From the NCBI RefSeq assembly GCF_028453695.1, contig NC_135775.1, positions 25,082,545 through 25,146,544 on the forward strand: DNA of 64,000 bases. The letters run 5' to 3'. Source of the stretch: Augochlora pura. Lineage: Eukaryota > Arthropoda > Insecta > Hymenoptera > Halictidae. Shown piece by piece: positions 23,601-35,825 of this stretch. A model generated the notes under the pieces. It saw nothing but the letters and a program-made list of their open reading frames with translations. It searched no databases and was not told the origin of the DNA. The translations under genes were made by a program, and so were the position numbers. Each line of letters opens with the position of its first letter. Within the stretch, counting starts at the first letter, position 1.

Positions 23601-24523
23601 CTACCACTTGTCCATTAGTTTCAGATCGATTTTGACTAGATAAAGTATAAAAATATCTCTCACGTTAAAAACTACCCCTACCGTAATTTTCCTAAAAAAG
23701 GCTAAGTAAATTATTCACCGACTAACACTGTTAATGCCAAGAAAATTGACGATCAACGAGATTCCATCTATCTCACCACAAGTAAAACTAACATATTTCC
23801 ACGTTCCCGATGTTCCATCAAAACCGTGGCAAGCTACCAAAGAGCACAAAAATCGGCGCCGAAGAATCGATCAATCCGAATCCAGTTGCGATATCCTTCC
23901 GATACAGGTTTCCAATTATTCTTCCATGTTTCTGTCCTCTTGATCCCGTCTCGAATATTTTCCTTTACTTGCAATACTAATCTCGGAACTTATCAGCACT
24001 GACCGTGGATCGGTATCGCGACACGTCGCGGGGCCTGGCGACGACTGTCCGGCATGTCCAGCGGCGACCAGCAGACTGGACCCGCGTCGAAAAAGTGACC
24101 GTCGCAACGGTTTGTCCCCCCCGGGGTGGCCCCCGTTTGCGGACCTTCTCTTTTTGGGTCCAGTCGTCGATACGCGGGCCGGCCAACCCCATCGCAAGCG
24201 GAATAAAGGCGGAAACTGGACAAACCAGTTTGCCGTTTTCGAAATTAGGCTCCCCGGGCGAACGGGACCCCGGACTGGCCGATGTCCACTGTCGAAGGGG
24301 TGCGGCGGCCCCAGGTCCCAATACCGCCGGGGCCGAACCATGGCCATGAATAAGTCGCAACAATGTCCTGCCTGGGACCGGTTCCTCTTTCTTTTGCCAT
24401 TGTCCACCGTCCAAGGAGACCGCCGATCGCAAAACCTACACGCGTGCACGCGCCACGAAACTCGCTGTCGTAACGCTCCCGTACAGGACGATACTTTCAC
24501 GCAACGATTACAATAATTATTAA

Positions 24524-24790
24524 CCCTTTGCAGTCGGAGCCATTTTAACTGGACATCCAAAATATTTCTTCAAACTTACTGAGTTATAAATGTTGCATCA
24601 GGATATTCTTATAATTTTCACTATTCGGATATTTCTTGAAATAACAATGACATTTGTATAGACTGTCTGGACTTGGTTAGCAATTTTAAAATGGTACAGG
24701 AATATTTCTTTTGTGCAGTTGAGGTAATAGTCATTATTATAATTATCAATGCACTGTGTCTGTGGCTCTGCTATATCTTGCACAATCTTA
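24524..24790 (+). mobile_element. Fragment of a TTAA-bounded dispersed repeat (piggyBac-like end)
   Basis: Starts directly after TTAA (24520-24523) with CCCTTTGCAGTCGGAGCC, followed by ATTTTAACTGGACATCC. The first ~65 bases align to the block beginning near 35607, so this is a dispersed family within the window. The right boundary is not visible and is an estimate. No matching inverted end (GGGTTAA) occurs nearby, so the copy is truncated or diverged. No coding potential. Confidence 0.45.
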
Positions 24791-25376
24791 GCAATTTCTA
24801 TATGGAAAAATTACTATAAAAGGAACAAGATATCGTCTTTTAAACAGAAGAAGTTTCATAAAGAAATCTTCACTAGTTTCCAAATAAATCATGGTATATT
24901 CCTAAAATTGCACTCTTCTTAATTCTGCACATCAAATGCATCAAAATACCATTCCCTTCTCACATATTCCCCTAATTACAACGTAACCAGCTACCCCAAG
25001 AGAGAACAACAATTTCTAAAATCATGAACGATCCTCGACCGAATCTTTCTCAATGGTTACAAACCTTTGCATCGCCTAACGCGTTCTTCCACGAACGTAC
25101 AGCCGAGTTCGTGACCCCGGTTGGATCGGATACTCGCAAAGAAAGCCGTCGCTGGCCGGCCGGCAGAGTTCTTGCGGCGTGGGTTTATCGCGGGGGTGGT
25201 ACTGGAGCGGAAGGGTGACATGCTCGCGCGCGTCACGAGGATTCCGAAGAACGTGGAAGCGGCCTCGTCGCGGCGAAGGGATTAGTCGCGACGAAGAAGA
25301 ACGATAGGTGGACGAGACGCGAAAGGAACTGGATGGTGCACGGGCGTGTGGGCGGGGAGGGTGACAAAAGAGATAG

Positions 25377-25472
25377 ATGGAGAGAGAAAGACATAGAGAG
25401 AGAGAGAGAGAATAAGAGAGAGTAAGAGAGAGTAAGAGAGAATAAGAGAGAGGAAGAGAGAGGAAGAGAGAA
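25377..25472 (-). repeat. (GA)n array with a 10-bp higher-order unit
   Basis: A GA run is followed by six 10-base units of the form ARTAAGAGAG/AGGAAGAGAG at 25411-25470. The change from dinucleotide to decamer periodicity marks a secondary expansion. Confidence 0.8.
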
Positions 25473-25759
25473 GACGAAGGCTAGAGAAGGAGGGATCGGC
25501 GGAGGACAAGGAGGAGGATGCCGAGAACACCGGGGGTGAGAGAAGAAGGTGGCTCTTGGGCGGACGAGGCAAAAAGGGGGCCGCAGCATCCAGGAGCCTC
25601 GGCCGGGGCTCGTAAACACAGCGACAGAGTCTCTTGTTTTCTTATCTACGGCGGCAACAATGGGCCCCAAGAAACAAAAGACGAAAGACGGGCTATTTAT
25701 TTCGGTCCATTGTTTAGCCGTAGCGCGGAGTCAGGCTTGCTAGGTTGCTTGGCTTGCGA

Positions 25760-25819
25760 AGAGAGCGAGAGAGAGAGAGAGAGAGGCGCGAGAAGACGAG
25801 AGAGAGAGAGAGAGAGAGA
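25760..25819 (-). repeat. (GA)n array
   Basis: Two GA runs (25769-25785 and 25800-25819) separated by a short GCGCGAGAAGAC interruption. Confidence 0.85.
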
Positions 25820-26204
25820 ATGAACAAGCTAGAGAAGGGAACAGAACGGCAGAAGGGGGTGGCTACGGGGTGGAAAACCGGTGGCGAGGCGCGGGGTCGG
25901 GGGGAGAGGATGGGTAATGTAGAGAGAAGAGCTACCTCGAGATGGCTGCAGAACCACACGCCATAAAGACTAAACGCTATGAAACGCTCCGCGGGTCCTC
26001 CTACCGAGCCCGTACATTGCCTCTCGCCGGAGCCAAGGGTCTATCGTACCTTTTGCGGAGATAACGAGCTTACGAGCTTAATACGACGATGAAATACTTA
26101 CAGCTATAAGTATCGCGAGCTCGTGTAATTATGCCCGGTGCATCGTTTCAAATTAACAAATCCCATTTATAGAAAGTAGAATCGCGCTCGGGGGCGACCG
26201 ACCT

Positions 26205-26330
26205 CCGCCTTCTATCTCTCTATCCCCCTCCCCTCTCACTCTCCCTCTCATATCTCTCTTCCTCATTCTCATATCTCGCTCACTCTCGCTCTCTCTTACT
26301 CTCTCTTACTCTATCCGTCTGTCTGCGATG
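26205..26330 (+). repeat. CT-rich imperfect tract
   Basis: Irregular CTCT/CCCT/ATCT words with TCTTACTC repeats near its right end. No gene. Confidence 0.7.
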
Positions 26331-26571
26331 CTTTGAAGAATTCAAAGGAGAACGCGCCGACGTTCCCAAAAGCCCGGCTTCCAACGGACCCGGCTACACC
26401 TATTTGGAAACGTAGCCCGACTTCCGCGCGCAAAAGATTATTCGGGCCGCGTACGCGGTATCCCCCGAAATTTCATCGTCCGGATCCGCCGGAAAATGGT
26501 TCTGTTCTTTTTGGTAATTGTTTTGTCAGGCGCTCCGGACCGTTTTATGGGAACCGCGGCCCGAGAGAGCT

Positions 26572-26574
<3 letters not shown>

Positions 26575-26604
<30 letters not shown>
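26575..26604 (+). repeat. (CT)n microsatellite
   Basis: Fifteen uninterrupted CT units. Confidence 0.9.
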
Positions 26605-26607
<3 letters not shown>

Positions 26608-27057
26608 CTTGCGCCGTTTCCGCGGCACGGTGATTCTAAAGTAACCAGTTCCCTTCAACGGTTTGCGATTTTAGCGAACGCGGTCAGTTTAACGTGATCC
26701 TTCGTTGTATGATTTTTTGGTTAAACGTTTCGTTAATTAACTCGCTGCGACACGTCCGCGGCGCCGGTTATTCTAGTCCTGCCAGTAGATGCTTAACCAG
26801 CGAGTTAAATGCAAAGTATGTCGAAACGAGCGCTCGTGGTTATCGCGTATCTTTCATATTTGTTACATTTTGTGTGGGGGGAAATTATTATAGGACGAGG
26901 AAGGTGTGCTCTTTGAAATGGAGAAGGGTTTGTTAGAGAAAGTTGCTGTGAAAAAAATTCCTGAAGTTTGATTAATTTGCTCTCAAGTTGACGTCTTCCA
27001 TCGCGAAATATAGAATCGCTCTTTCGCTACACTTTGCGCCATTTGCTATATTTTCTT

Positions 27058-27210
27058 ACCATCCACGGTCTAAATATATTTCGCTTCGACTACGCGTATA
27101 CTTTTTCCACTAATTATTAATTCGTCGAATTCAGCAAAAAGCGGCGAAGATTACGGCGAAGAGAATCGCGCCGTTTAATCGGCGTCCGTCGGTCGGCGTC
27201 GCGGTGCCCC
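27058..27210 (+). repeat. Left copy of an exact 153-bp duplication across the gap
   Basis: Runs from ACCATCCACGGTCTAAATAT to GTCGCGGTGCCCC and recurs without a difference at 27570-27722. Such exact duplication at a gap edge is typical of unmerged overlapping contig ends. Confidence 0.9.
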
Positions 27211-27469
27211 GCGCCTCCCCCCCCCCCCTCCCCGTCGTCGTCGCCGTGCGAGGGTCTCGCGAATTAATTAAAATTTTCGCAGGCAGCGCCGAGACGTTCG
27301 GGCGGCTAGAGGCTAATTTCCTAGCAAGAAAATTCTGATTCTAATTTCATGCAAATGGCCGCCTGTGCCGGGGCACCGGGCCACCGACGTCGGAGGGGTG
27401 TTGCGAAAGAGAGGGCGCAAAGAGAGGGTCGCGTGACGAGGGTGGGGCCGAGGGTGGGCCCCCCCCCCC

Positions 27470-27569
27470 NNNNNNNNNNNNNNNNNNNNNNNNNNNNNNN
27501 NNNNNNNNNNNNNNNNNNNNNNNNNNNNNNNNNNNNNNNNNNNNNNNNNNNNNNNNNNNNNNNNNNNNN
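27470..27569. other. Assembly gap of exactly 100 N
   Basis: One hundred consecutive N. A round 100 usually marks a gap of unknown size. It directly follows a C run (from about 27459), and another long C run lies at about 27719-27734, so sequencing probably failed in poly-C. Confidence 0.99.
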
Positions 27570-27722
27570 ACCATCCACGGTCTAAATATATTTCGCTTCG
27601 ACTACGCGTATACTTTTTCCACTAATTATTAATTCGTCGAATTCAGCAAAAAGCGGCGAAGATTACGGCGAAGAGAATCGCGCCGTTTAATCGGCGTCCG
27701 TCGGTCGGCGTCGCGGTGCCCC
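27570..27722 (+). repeat. Right copy of the 153-bp duplication
   Basis: Begins at the first base after the gap and is identical to 27058-27210, then diverges at the poly-C run. If the duplicate is false, the real genome lacks one copy and the 27211-27469 segment may be misplaced or an allelic variant. Confidence 0.9.
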
Positions 27723-29573
27723 CCCCCCCCCCCCTTCTCGCCGGCGACAACGGAGCTCCTACGGTTTGTGGGGGTGTGGGCGCGGAGGGGCGTAAGAAGA
27801 GCGACAAAACAATGGAACGAAATTTAAATTATGCTCCCCGCAAAATGGCGATCGTATGCAAAGCGATGCTTATCCGGCGGAGCAGAAAGAGAGAAGGCGC
27901 CGACGACTTTGCAGATGCCGACGTGGCCCCCCGACGATCCCCGCTTCCACCGCTCTGGCGTGCCGCTTCTTTTCTGTCATTCGGCCGTCTTCCCTCTTAA
28001 TCTTGTGTCCCCTTTTACCTTTCTCCGGTGTGCATAGCCGTGCGGCCACCGCCGCCGCCGCCGCGCACCTTGCGTGTCGCCTATGCGCACGCGATTCCTT
28101 CTTACCGGCCCGCTGCGTTTCGTTCGCTTATTTATTTGTTGCGGCCGAGGGCCACCGTCCACTCGGCCCATCGATCAATTAACCGGACAACAACTGTTCT
28201 GGTCACTGGTCCCACCGACGAAATCGGGCCTCGCCGCGGAACACCACTTTCGGCTCGTTCACCCGCGAGTTTCTTCCAATTTCACCACGAATATTCATCG
28301 AAGTTTTCTCCTCTCCCTCGGTATTTAATTCCTACCTGACGAAGGCGCCATCGAAAAATCGTTGCATAATTCGTGTTGCTTGAATATTAGTTAAACATTG
28401 TTTGATCATATTTTTAGAACTATTAAGAATGTACCTGTAGTGACAGAATTTAATTTCATACGGAGGAAACGTGTGCACAAAATTTCAAAATAGCTAATAA
28501 AATATAAACGTACATATAGACGTATTTAATTAATAATGGGAGCTCAGTTCTTGCTCAAGAATTTTTACATCATTTCGCAGTGATATTTTAAACTACTCCT
28601 TGGAATTACAATCACTAAACTGAGAAATTATAAATCAATTTTCATCTCCGTCGTTTTGACAAAAATTGTTATAAACTGTCACGAAATAAAAATGCCGTTC
28701 GATCTCGTTCCCCGTAAACGTTTCGATCTAATTATTAGATTCATAATTAATTTCCTCTCGCCTTTATAATTTCAATATATCCGAAACGGTATAAAATTAA
28801 TTTGACGCTGGCATTTCGTCTTCCCATATTCGCGAGTACGAAAAATCCGCGATTTACCTATCCTCGAAAAGAACAAAAAAACCTCGCTATTTAAAATTTT
28901 TCAACTAACTCGTTAACTAACAAAAATATCGGCGACACTTTCCGAAGCCTTTTCTGAAAAGAACAGAGATTCCTATTAATATCCTGCGCCTGATAAAATT
29001 TCACGTTTCGCGAGGTAATAGCAGCCATAAATACGTGACACGTCTTCCCGTATAATTAAATCCGCGGGTCGCGCGGTCGGAGGGACGTTTCTATGGAGCG
29101 AAATTAATATTCTTATTTATATTGGCGAGTGTGTTGTTTCAGTATATTGGATTCGATGGCGAAGCGTTCGAGTTGTCTCTGTCAACAAAGAAACCTACTG
29201 GGTAGTGCGAATACCACGGTAAATAGGAGCCGGCTGATGAGCTCCGGGGAATATATTTTCAACCGTGTTCCAATGCCGCGTTCGCAAGGAGAGTGTATTT
29301 TTCTAGCCGGTCGTAACTCCTCGACATCTAAAGAACCTGTGCCAGCGATCATTATACCCCCACCCGCGACAACAATAATAATTCTTTATCGACAAGGCAG
29401 TTGCTAAAATCGCATGCCAGGAAACCGTGTTTTACCATCTCCACGCAGTATATATTCGCTGCTGGATTAGGGCACGTGAAAATATTTCATTCCGCGTTTT
29501 AAAGTAGATCCGTAATTGTTAAAAGCCTGCAAAATTGATTGCCTGATTTATAATTAATTAGAGGGATTTTAGA

Positions 29574-29764
29574 GATCGTTCAGACTGATTTTAGAGTGAC
29601 GGAAAAATTAACGTTTTATCGTTTCCATAATTCGCTACTGAATTAATAAACATTGTATCCACATTTCGTCTCTAAAATCTAATAGGTTTACAACAGCTTA
29701 TTATTAATTTATTTATAATTATCTACAGAGATAGAGCGATCGTTCAGACAGATTTTAAAGTGAT
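29574..29764 (+). repeat. Pair of diverged direct repeats 164 bp apart
   Basis: GATCGTTCAGACTGATTTTA at 29574 and GATCGTTCAGACAGATTTTA at 29738 belong to 27-bp blocks matching at 24 positions. Weaker similarity extends upstream (TTATAATTA...AGAG). Likely an old duplication or two fragments of one dispersed repeat. Confidence 0.4.
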
Positions 29765-30170
29765 CGAAGAGATTCAAAACTCGTCCATATTAATTGACAG
29801 AGTATAAATTACCTTGCCAATAGTACCATACCTTTTACAGTATAACAAATAAAAGAAAACGTATCCTAAAACTTCGCTTTGCCATCCGAGTTTAATTTGA
29901 CAAAATCTCTCGTCGTGTACAATTTTTCAAATACCATTTCCAGGTACATTTCGGCCAAGAATAGCCCCGATATTTCGAAAACACGGAACAGAAGCGTATC
30001 GGCTAAATCGTCTAATTGTAGGCGACCTTTGGCCCGCGCGCGCAAAGATTTGGCAAGCGGCGTCAATCACGGGACGGATTCGCGTAGGATACGAAAAGGA
30101 CGCGTGCGAGTCCGGAAAAGAAGCGGCCATGTAAAATTCAGGGGCGAGCTTAAACGCGGCGCGCAACCGC

Positions 30171-30190
30171 CTCTCTCTCTCTCTCTCTCT
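30171..30190 (+). repeat. (CT)n microsatellite
   Basis: Ten uninterrupted CT units inside the GC block 29980-30950. Confidence 0.9.
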
Positions 30191-30423
30191 TTCTCGCCGT
30201 GCAACAATTACCGCAGCTCGATTAATATTTCAGCGGGCGCCGTGCGGCGGGGGTTAATTCGATACGCGATAAAACTGATTCCGCGTCCTCTGATTGTCTC
30301 GCCCCGGGTTCGTTCTTTCGCGAGCGGGAAACGACGGCCGAAACGAAACCCCGGGCGAAGTCGCTATTCTTGTTGCGGCTGATTTTCTCTTCTGTTGCGA
30401 GCCGAGCACGGAGGGCGCTGGGG

Positions 30424-30427
<4 letters not shown>

Positions 30428-30466
<39 letters not shown>
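30428..30466 (+). repeat. (ACG)n/(GGC)n trinucleotide repeat
   Basis: About nine ACG units grade into GGC units. It is open in all plus-strand frames but has no gene context. Confidence 0.85.
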
Positions 30467-33286
30467 AAGCGGGGGCAGGAGGACGGATTCATTTATCTTT
30501 CCCGTAGATCTAGCTTATATTTCACCGCCCCTCCCGAGGCAGATACTAAGACGAATGGTCTCTCGAGCAGATCTTGCAAAACATCACCCTCCCTCCCCCC
30601 TCGCGCGTTCTCTCTGCCCTCCCCCTCCCTCGCGCGCACCACCCCTTTCGCCGCGGCGAAGCCGGAAGACCTGCCATCGAATGCAAATGTAAAACACTGA
30701 AGAGGCGAGCTGTACGCTACTTGAACCCGTGTCGCGAGTTTACTCGGACCGCAAAAACCGCCGTGAATTACGCCCTCGGATCGAGATTAATCACAGGCGC
30801 TGGAGGGTGGATCGCGAGACGAGTCTCGAACTGGAAGAGATCTTGCGGCTGATGGACGCTCCTTAGACCGACACTTCGAGATTGTTTTCGGACGATCGCG
30901 GCTCGTCGTGGATGAGCGTTTATGGTAGTCTAAGGGGTGGTTTACGAACTGACTAGCATACATGATATTTCCTCGAGGTTTCATTGAACTTCTAAAGAAT
31001 ATTTTAATTAATCGGTGCTTTATTTTTATTAAGAAATATTCTGGATTGCTGTGAGAAGGTTGGTAGGCTTCGTAAAACTACCCCTTTGGTGCCTGTGAAA
31101 TGATTACATTTATTCGAGGAATTTAAACTGCTGTAACTTTGCGAGAAAAAATCGCAGCGAGGTCCCTCTTTTTTTGAATTGAAGGTGAATGATTGAACTT
31201 TATTCCTCTGGAAACGGCATCTGCGGAAAAAATTTTATAAGACCTGGGAATTTTGTCAAAGTTGGGTAAATTTAGTGTGACGAACATGGGCTCGTATTTA
31301 ATGGGTTACTGTTGTAAAAGGGTATCGAACTGGTAATCTATGCCTACTATCTTAAAATAGATATTTCAACTTTTAATACAAAAAAAATCTCGTCATTCTA
31401 AGATAATTTTTCGCGGAGTTATCGGCTTCCAAAAATGGTCAATTTTTGTCGAAGATTTCTCGAACCACCCCTTGCTATAAGGAACTATTATAATACATTT
31501 TACGACTGTTCGACGTAAGGAAAATTAATTTTTGAATACTAGACACATCCAATGCATATTCACCATAAAAACTGGCTACATAAAATTTTTCCCCGCCTTA
31601 GAACCAAAGATGAAAAATGATGAAAACTGTACAGTTATCACTAAAATACCTAACTAAATATTTAAAATCGACAGGAAAAATTCACCTCGACGAAACCACA
31701 ATGAAACATAAAACGCCAGTGTCTTCCCCATGTAAAGTACCCTTTTTACTTTCCTCCGCCATATTTCTAGGATCAATGGCGCGATTATCGCGACGAAACC
31801 GGCGCAGATGGACGTCAGCGGCCGCAATAAATAGAGAGTTTCGAGCATTGTGGCGCGGCAGAGGAACGTGTCGCCGAATTAAGAAGCGTCGACCGTTTGA
31901 CATAACAAGGGGCCGGTTACGTCGGTCGAAAAAGGGGGGCAGAAGAGAAAGAGAAAGAGAGAGTGACCCGAGCACCGGGGTGGTCAGGAAGTGACCACCT
32001 GGACGAGCTGACCGGTCAGACGGGTTTCGCGATAAAAATTCGATGGAAAAATTCCGGGCCGCGCGCGCGCCGTCCGAAAAACCGGTTCCCATAATGCCGA
32101 AAGCCAGGGGGTTCGCTGACCGTTGGCCGACCCTGAAGGGTTGCTCGCGGCTAGTAGGGTCGCGCAAGAAAAGGACCGGGTCACGATAAAAAGGACTCGC
32201 TCAAGGAGCGGCCGCGCCGGCTTTCCCACGAGCGCATTTTTCTTCGCGCGACCGTTTTCCAGGCAGATGGCACCCCCGAAAGACATTGCAGCGTTCAACT
32301 GCCATCGCGGGACACCGTGATCGTCCACCAGGATTTATAGCAAAGATTTACTCAATTTATTTTTATATCATTCTGGTAACCAATCGTTGTATTTAGAAAA
32401 CTATTCAATTGAAGCTGTTTGAGTCCATTTTAATTTAATTTGATGATTTTATTTAGCTCTGTTTAAAATGTACTATATAAATATACAATATATATATTTT
32501 AATAAATTAGCAGGTAATAATGAGCTTGAAGAATGAAATGTTTAGATAATATATTTTAGTATGGAGATATTGTAAAAATAAATCTGATATTTCGCGAACT
32601 AGAAAAACTACCCTTCTAGGTTCTTTAAAATTTTCTGTAAAATAAGGGAAGTTTCGTGAATTGATATTCCTTATCCAGCGATAAAATTAACATTAATAAT
32701 AATTATAATGAACTACTAGCACATCAGAAATTAAATACATAATCTGTCAGTTTAAGAGCCTATCCTATTCTCCAAGAAAAATGAGTAACAATTATATCCA
32801 ACCCTCTCTAAGCAAACGGTCCACTCTCTGAATATCAACGCAGGTTTCTCGATCGATCAGGGCAATAAAATATATCGAATCGATCTTCTATGATAATTTC
32901 AAGGCTGGTGGAAGAAGTCATGCTTAAAGAATCATCCGTTTCGAGCGCGGTTACATTTTTATCGTCGCGATAACAGGCAAGAGATCCGCGTAACGCGTTT
33001 CATTCGTGTTCGCAGGCCAACGTACACGCCAACCGCGTTTCCCAGCTCGGCTGGTTATACTTTGACTACTCTGTAAAACACTTTGAACTGGTCTTTGGGT
33101 TTCCTCCGTCTGCTTCGCCTGGGTTTCCCTCCCGGCGCCCCGTCCTCTTACGACAACCAGGGATTACTATGGGAGCATTCTTACCCTCCCATACGCGGCT
33201 TTATTATTATTACCGTCATCTATTTAACTGGATGCGGCTAATTATCAGCGCTATCAGTTCGAACTGCTGGGTTTCAGACAGACAGA

Positions 33287-33297
33287 GAAAGAGAGAG

Positions 33298-33343
<46 letters not shown>
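33287..33343 (-). repeat. (GA)n microsatellite
   Basis: A short interrupted GA leader, then about 21 uninterrupted GA units (33301-33343). One of the longest clean arrays in the window. Confidence 0.9.
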
Positions 33344-33346
<3 letters not shown>

Positions 33347-34992
33347 CGCGACCGAACATTCAATTAGTCGTTTCGGGTGTGCCTTAACGAAGATTCTGAC
33401 AATGGCGATGCGTTTTCTATAGGTGTCTATTCACTCCGCTACCAATGATTATGCGCCCGGACTATTTATATCAATTACTTTAGCGCCGGCCGAGGGTGAA
33501 TAGGATTCTTGGGCGATTATTCGTGGGAATGACAGGCCTTCTAGTCGCAACAGAGACCCGTGCCGGCGAATGACCAGGTTCGATGATAACGAGCGATTCA
33601 TTATCCTTCGGAACACTCCGCGATATTATTTTCAACGCTGTCGTTATAAACTCGCGATTAATAATATTATTCAGACGCGCAAATTTTCGTGGATCTCGCG
33701 CTTGCGTCACCGCGATTCTATGGCACTCGTTTAATAAAGTTAGCGTCGCCGGTCTGCCATGGTGGCACGGTGGTTAAACGTCCATTTTCTTCTTCGGGCA
33801 GCGAATCGTTTCCACGGAAGCCCGTTCGAGACGCGAGCGAGCGAGGAGGCGGAGGGCGAAGGAGGCGGCGGGGGCGGGGGGGAGCCCAGCGGGTTCAAAT
33901 TGGTAACTCTAGAAGATCAAGATGAAAAACGAGCTAAACAGCCCCGCTGCCCCCTCCTTCCCCCCCTTCTCGCGGCGTGGTCCTTCAGCCGCCCACCGCC
34001 CCCGTACTCCTCCGGGGGAAAGCGAGCGCAGCCTGGTATACAGCGGCACCCCTCTTTGAAACAGCCCTCGCGAGGCCACGCTACCGTTTTAATATTAATG
34101 GAAAGGCTGATGGGAAAGCTGAAAGGAAGGAAATTGAAGGAAAATAAAAGGAGAAGCGTCCTAAACCGCCCCTCCTCCTCCTCCACCACCACCCCGCCTA
34201 CCGTCATCCCCCTCGCGAAACATCTTTCTATTTATTCTAACTCTTGCACGGCTTCGCGAGCGTATATTTCTTCGCCTTGTTTGCTACTTGAGAATGAGAA
34301 GCAAGTAACTAACGCTTCGATAGACGTTAATTTTTAACGCGTTAATCTAATATAAATTATTCGACTGCGAATTCGATGTTTTAATAAATGACGCGAGGAA
34401 TTCGGAATAATGAGAAGATTAAAGACTTGAGAAAGCTGATGCATTATTTTTCGTTTATTAAGTTTGCCTGCAGAAGCAACGGTGAATTATTTGTTCTTAT
34501 TCGTTTTTATACTATCTATGATTCCTTAGTTTGTCGAATATTGAAGAATTAATTCGGCGTCGTTAGCTTTTCGATTTCAATTCGACGAAATATTGGATAA
34601 CGTCGGGTTTACAGATAGAAATTACTTTTACAGTGGCTGGAAATAATACTTTAATTTTATGATATTGTTGAGAGAGTGAGATGATAAATTGCTAAAAATT
34701 GCCGGTGACATTTATCAGCCTTATCTCCGAACGATCCCGTTCGCCATTTTGTCTACAAAGTTACCGACGGGCTGTTTTACCGAAAATAGCCGACACTGTT
34801 CGTTGCCGTTTGGAATTGTTTAATTCGCGGTCTCCGAAACGGGAGCAGCTCTCGCCATGAAAAAATTAGAGGGGCTCGTCGGCGTCCGTTCGTTCGACGA
34901 CGCGGCAGCGAAAATCCGATCGGTGGCCAGCGACAAGTGAAAAGCATGAATTATGACGGCGTTTGTTCGTCATCTATTGTTCTGAATAAACC

Positions 34993-35026
34993 AGAGAGAG
35001 AGAGGGAGAGAGAGAGAGAGGGAGAG
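34993..35026 (-). repeat. (GA)n microsatellite
   Basis: GA run with two GGGA interruptions. Confidence 0.85.
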
Positions 35027-35157
35027 GCGATCTCCGATACGAACGAAAGATTCCCATGCATAAAACCGAGTTTCATTCCGACTGATCGGTGATCCCCGTC
35101 GCCCGGAAATGACTGTTCGATAATTCACGGTTTAGCCGGCGTGCAAGCGAGCACCGC

Positions 35158-35174
35158 CGCGCGCGCGCGCGCGC
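35158..35174. other. (CG)n run, possible Z-DNA
   Basis: Seventeen alternating C and G bases. Similar runs occur at 46981-46994, 50396-50409 and 57839-57853. Confidence 0.6.
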
Positions 35175-35482
35175 TCGCTCGCCCACGCAAAAACCGCTCG
35201 TGACTAATCCACCAAGGGTGGCGCGTGTGATTGTGAAACAAAGCGGAAGCGTCAGAAATTAGATGGAACAGTTGCGACGACAAGAAATTAGAAAACACGG
35301 TGACCCCGGGGTCGGCTCTCCAAGACGCGCGTTCGTAAATGTTGCCGGCGTGGGCAGCGTGGGAAGGACGGATATGCGTCTGGCGTTCCGACAAAAACAA
35401 TAGTCCCGTGGAGCGTTGATAAATCGAACGAATTGTTCAGAGATAAAAAAATAATGAGTTGGAAATATCCCACTATTTTATG

Positions 35483-35592
35483 GTGGAATAATATTTCATT
35501 GTAGAATATTATTTTGTAGTGAAAAAATATTTTACAGTAGAATATTATTTGGTAATAGAATATTACTTGGTACGAGAATTCTATTTTATAGC
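35483..35592 (+). repeat. 18-bp AT-rich minisatellite, about six degenerate copies
   Basis: Copies of TAGAATATTATTTGGTAA recur about every 18 bases, drifting at both edges. The frame across it reads as a repeated YYLV-type motif, which is a by-product of the repeat. Confidence 0.6.
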
Positions 35593-35606
35593 AGACACGT
35601 CTTCAA

Positions 35607-35825
35607 CCCTTTCTACTCGAAGCCATTTTATCTATAAATCCGAAACAATTTTTCTGACTTATAATACATCCATTTTATACAACAAAGTTCATTTTATGCA
35701 TATGAAATTCTTACAATTCGTGCAACACAGTTTTTTAAATTCAAACCTTAGCAATATAAAAATCATGTTGGAACGTGATATAAAAATTATAGCGTTGCCT
35801 CAAAGTCACCCCTTTTAGCAGAGAG
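35607..35825 (+). mobile_element. Second, more diverged copy of the CCCTTT-type dispersed repeat
   Basis: Begins CAACCCTTTCTACTCGAAGC and continues CATTTTATCTATAAATCC. It aligns over about 60 bases to the copy at 24524 (CCCTTT.C..TCG.AGCCATTTTA.CT). The TTAA before the end has decayed to TCAA. The right boundary is estimated. Confidence 0.4.

Larger units (their letters stand above)
20626..27057. other. Noncoding: GC blocks, AT spacers and GA/CT tracts
   Basis: GC blocks at 20630-21150, 22030-22680, 24000-24510 and 25030-26650. AT spacers at 21160-22020, 22690-23990 and 24520-25020, the last mostly the TTAA-bounded repeat fragment. No ATG-initiated frame stands out from composition. Confidence 0.6.
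27723..35480. other. Noncoding after the gap: GC blocks and AT spacers
   Basis: GC blocks at 27723-28330, 29980-30950, 31790-32340, 33000-34300 and 34750-35420. AT spacers between them, notably 28340-29050 and 30950-31790. The first block opens with a poly-C run. No gene is supported. Confidence 0.6.
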
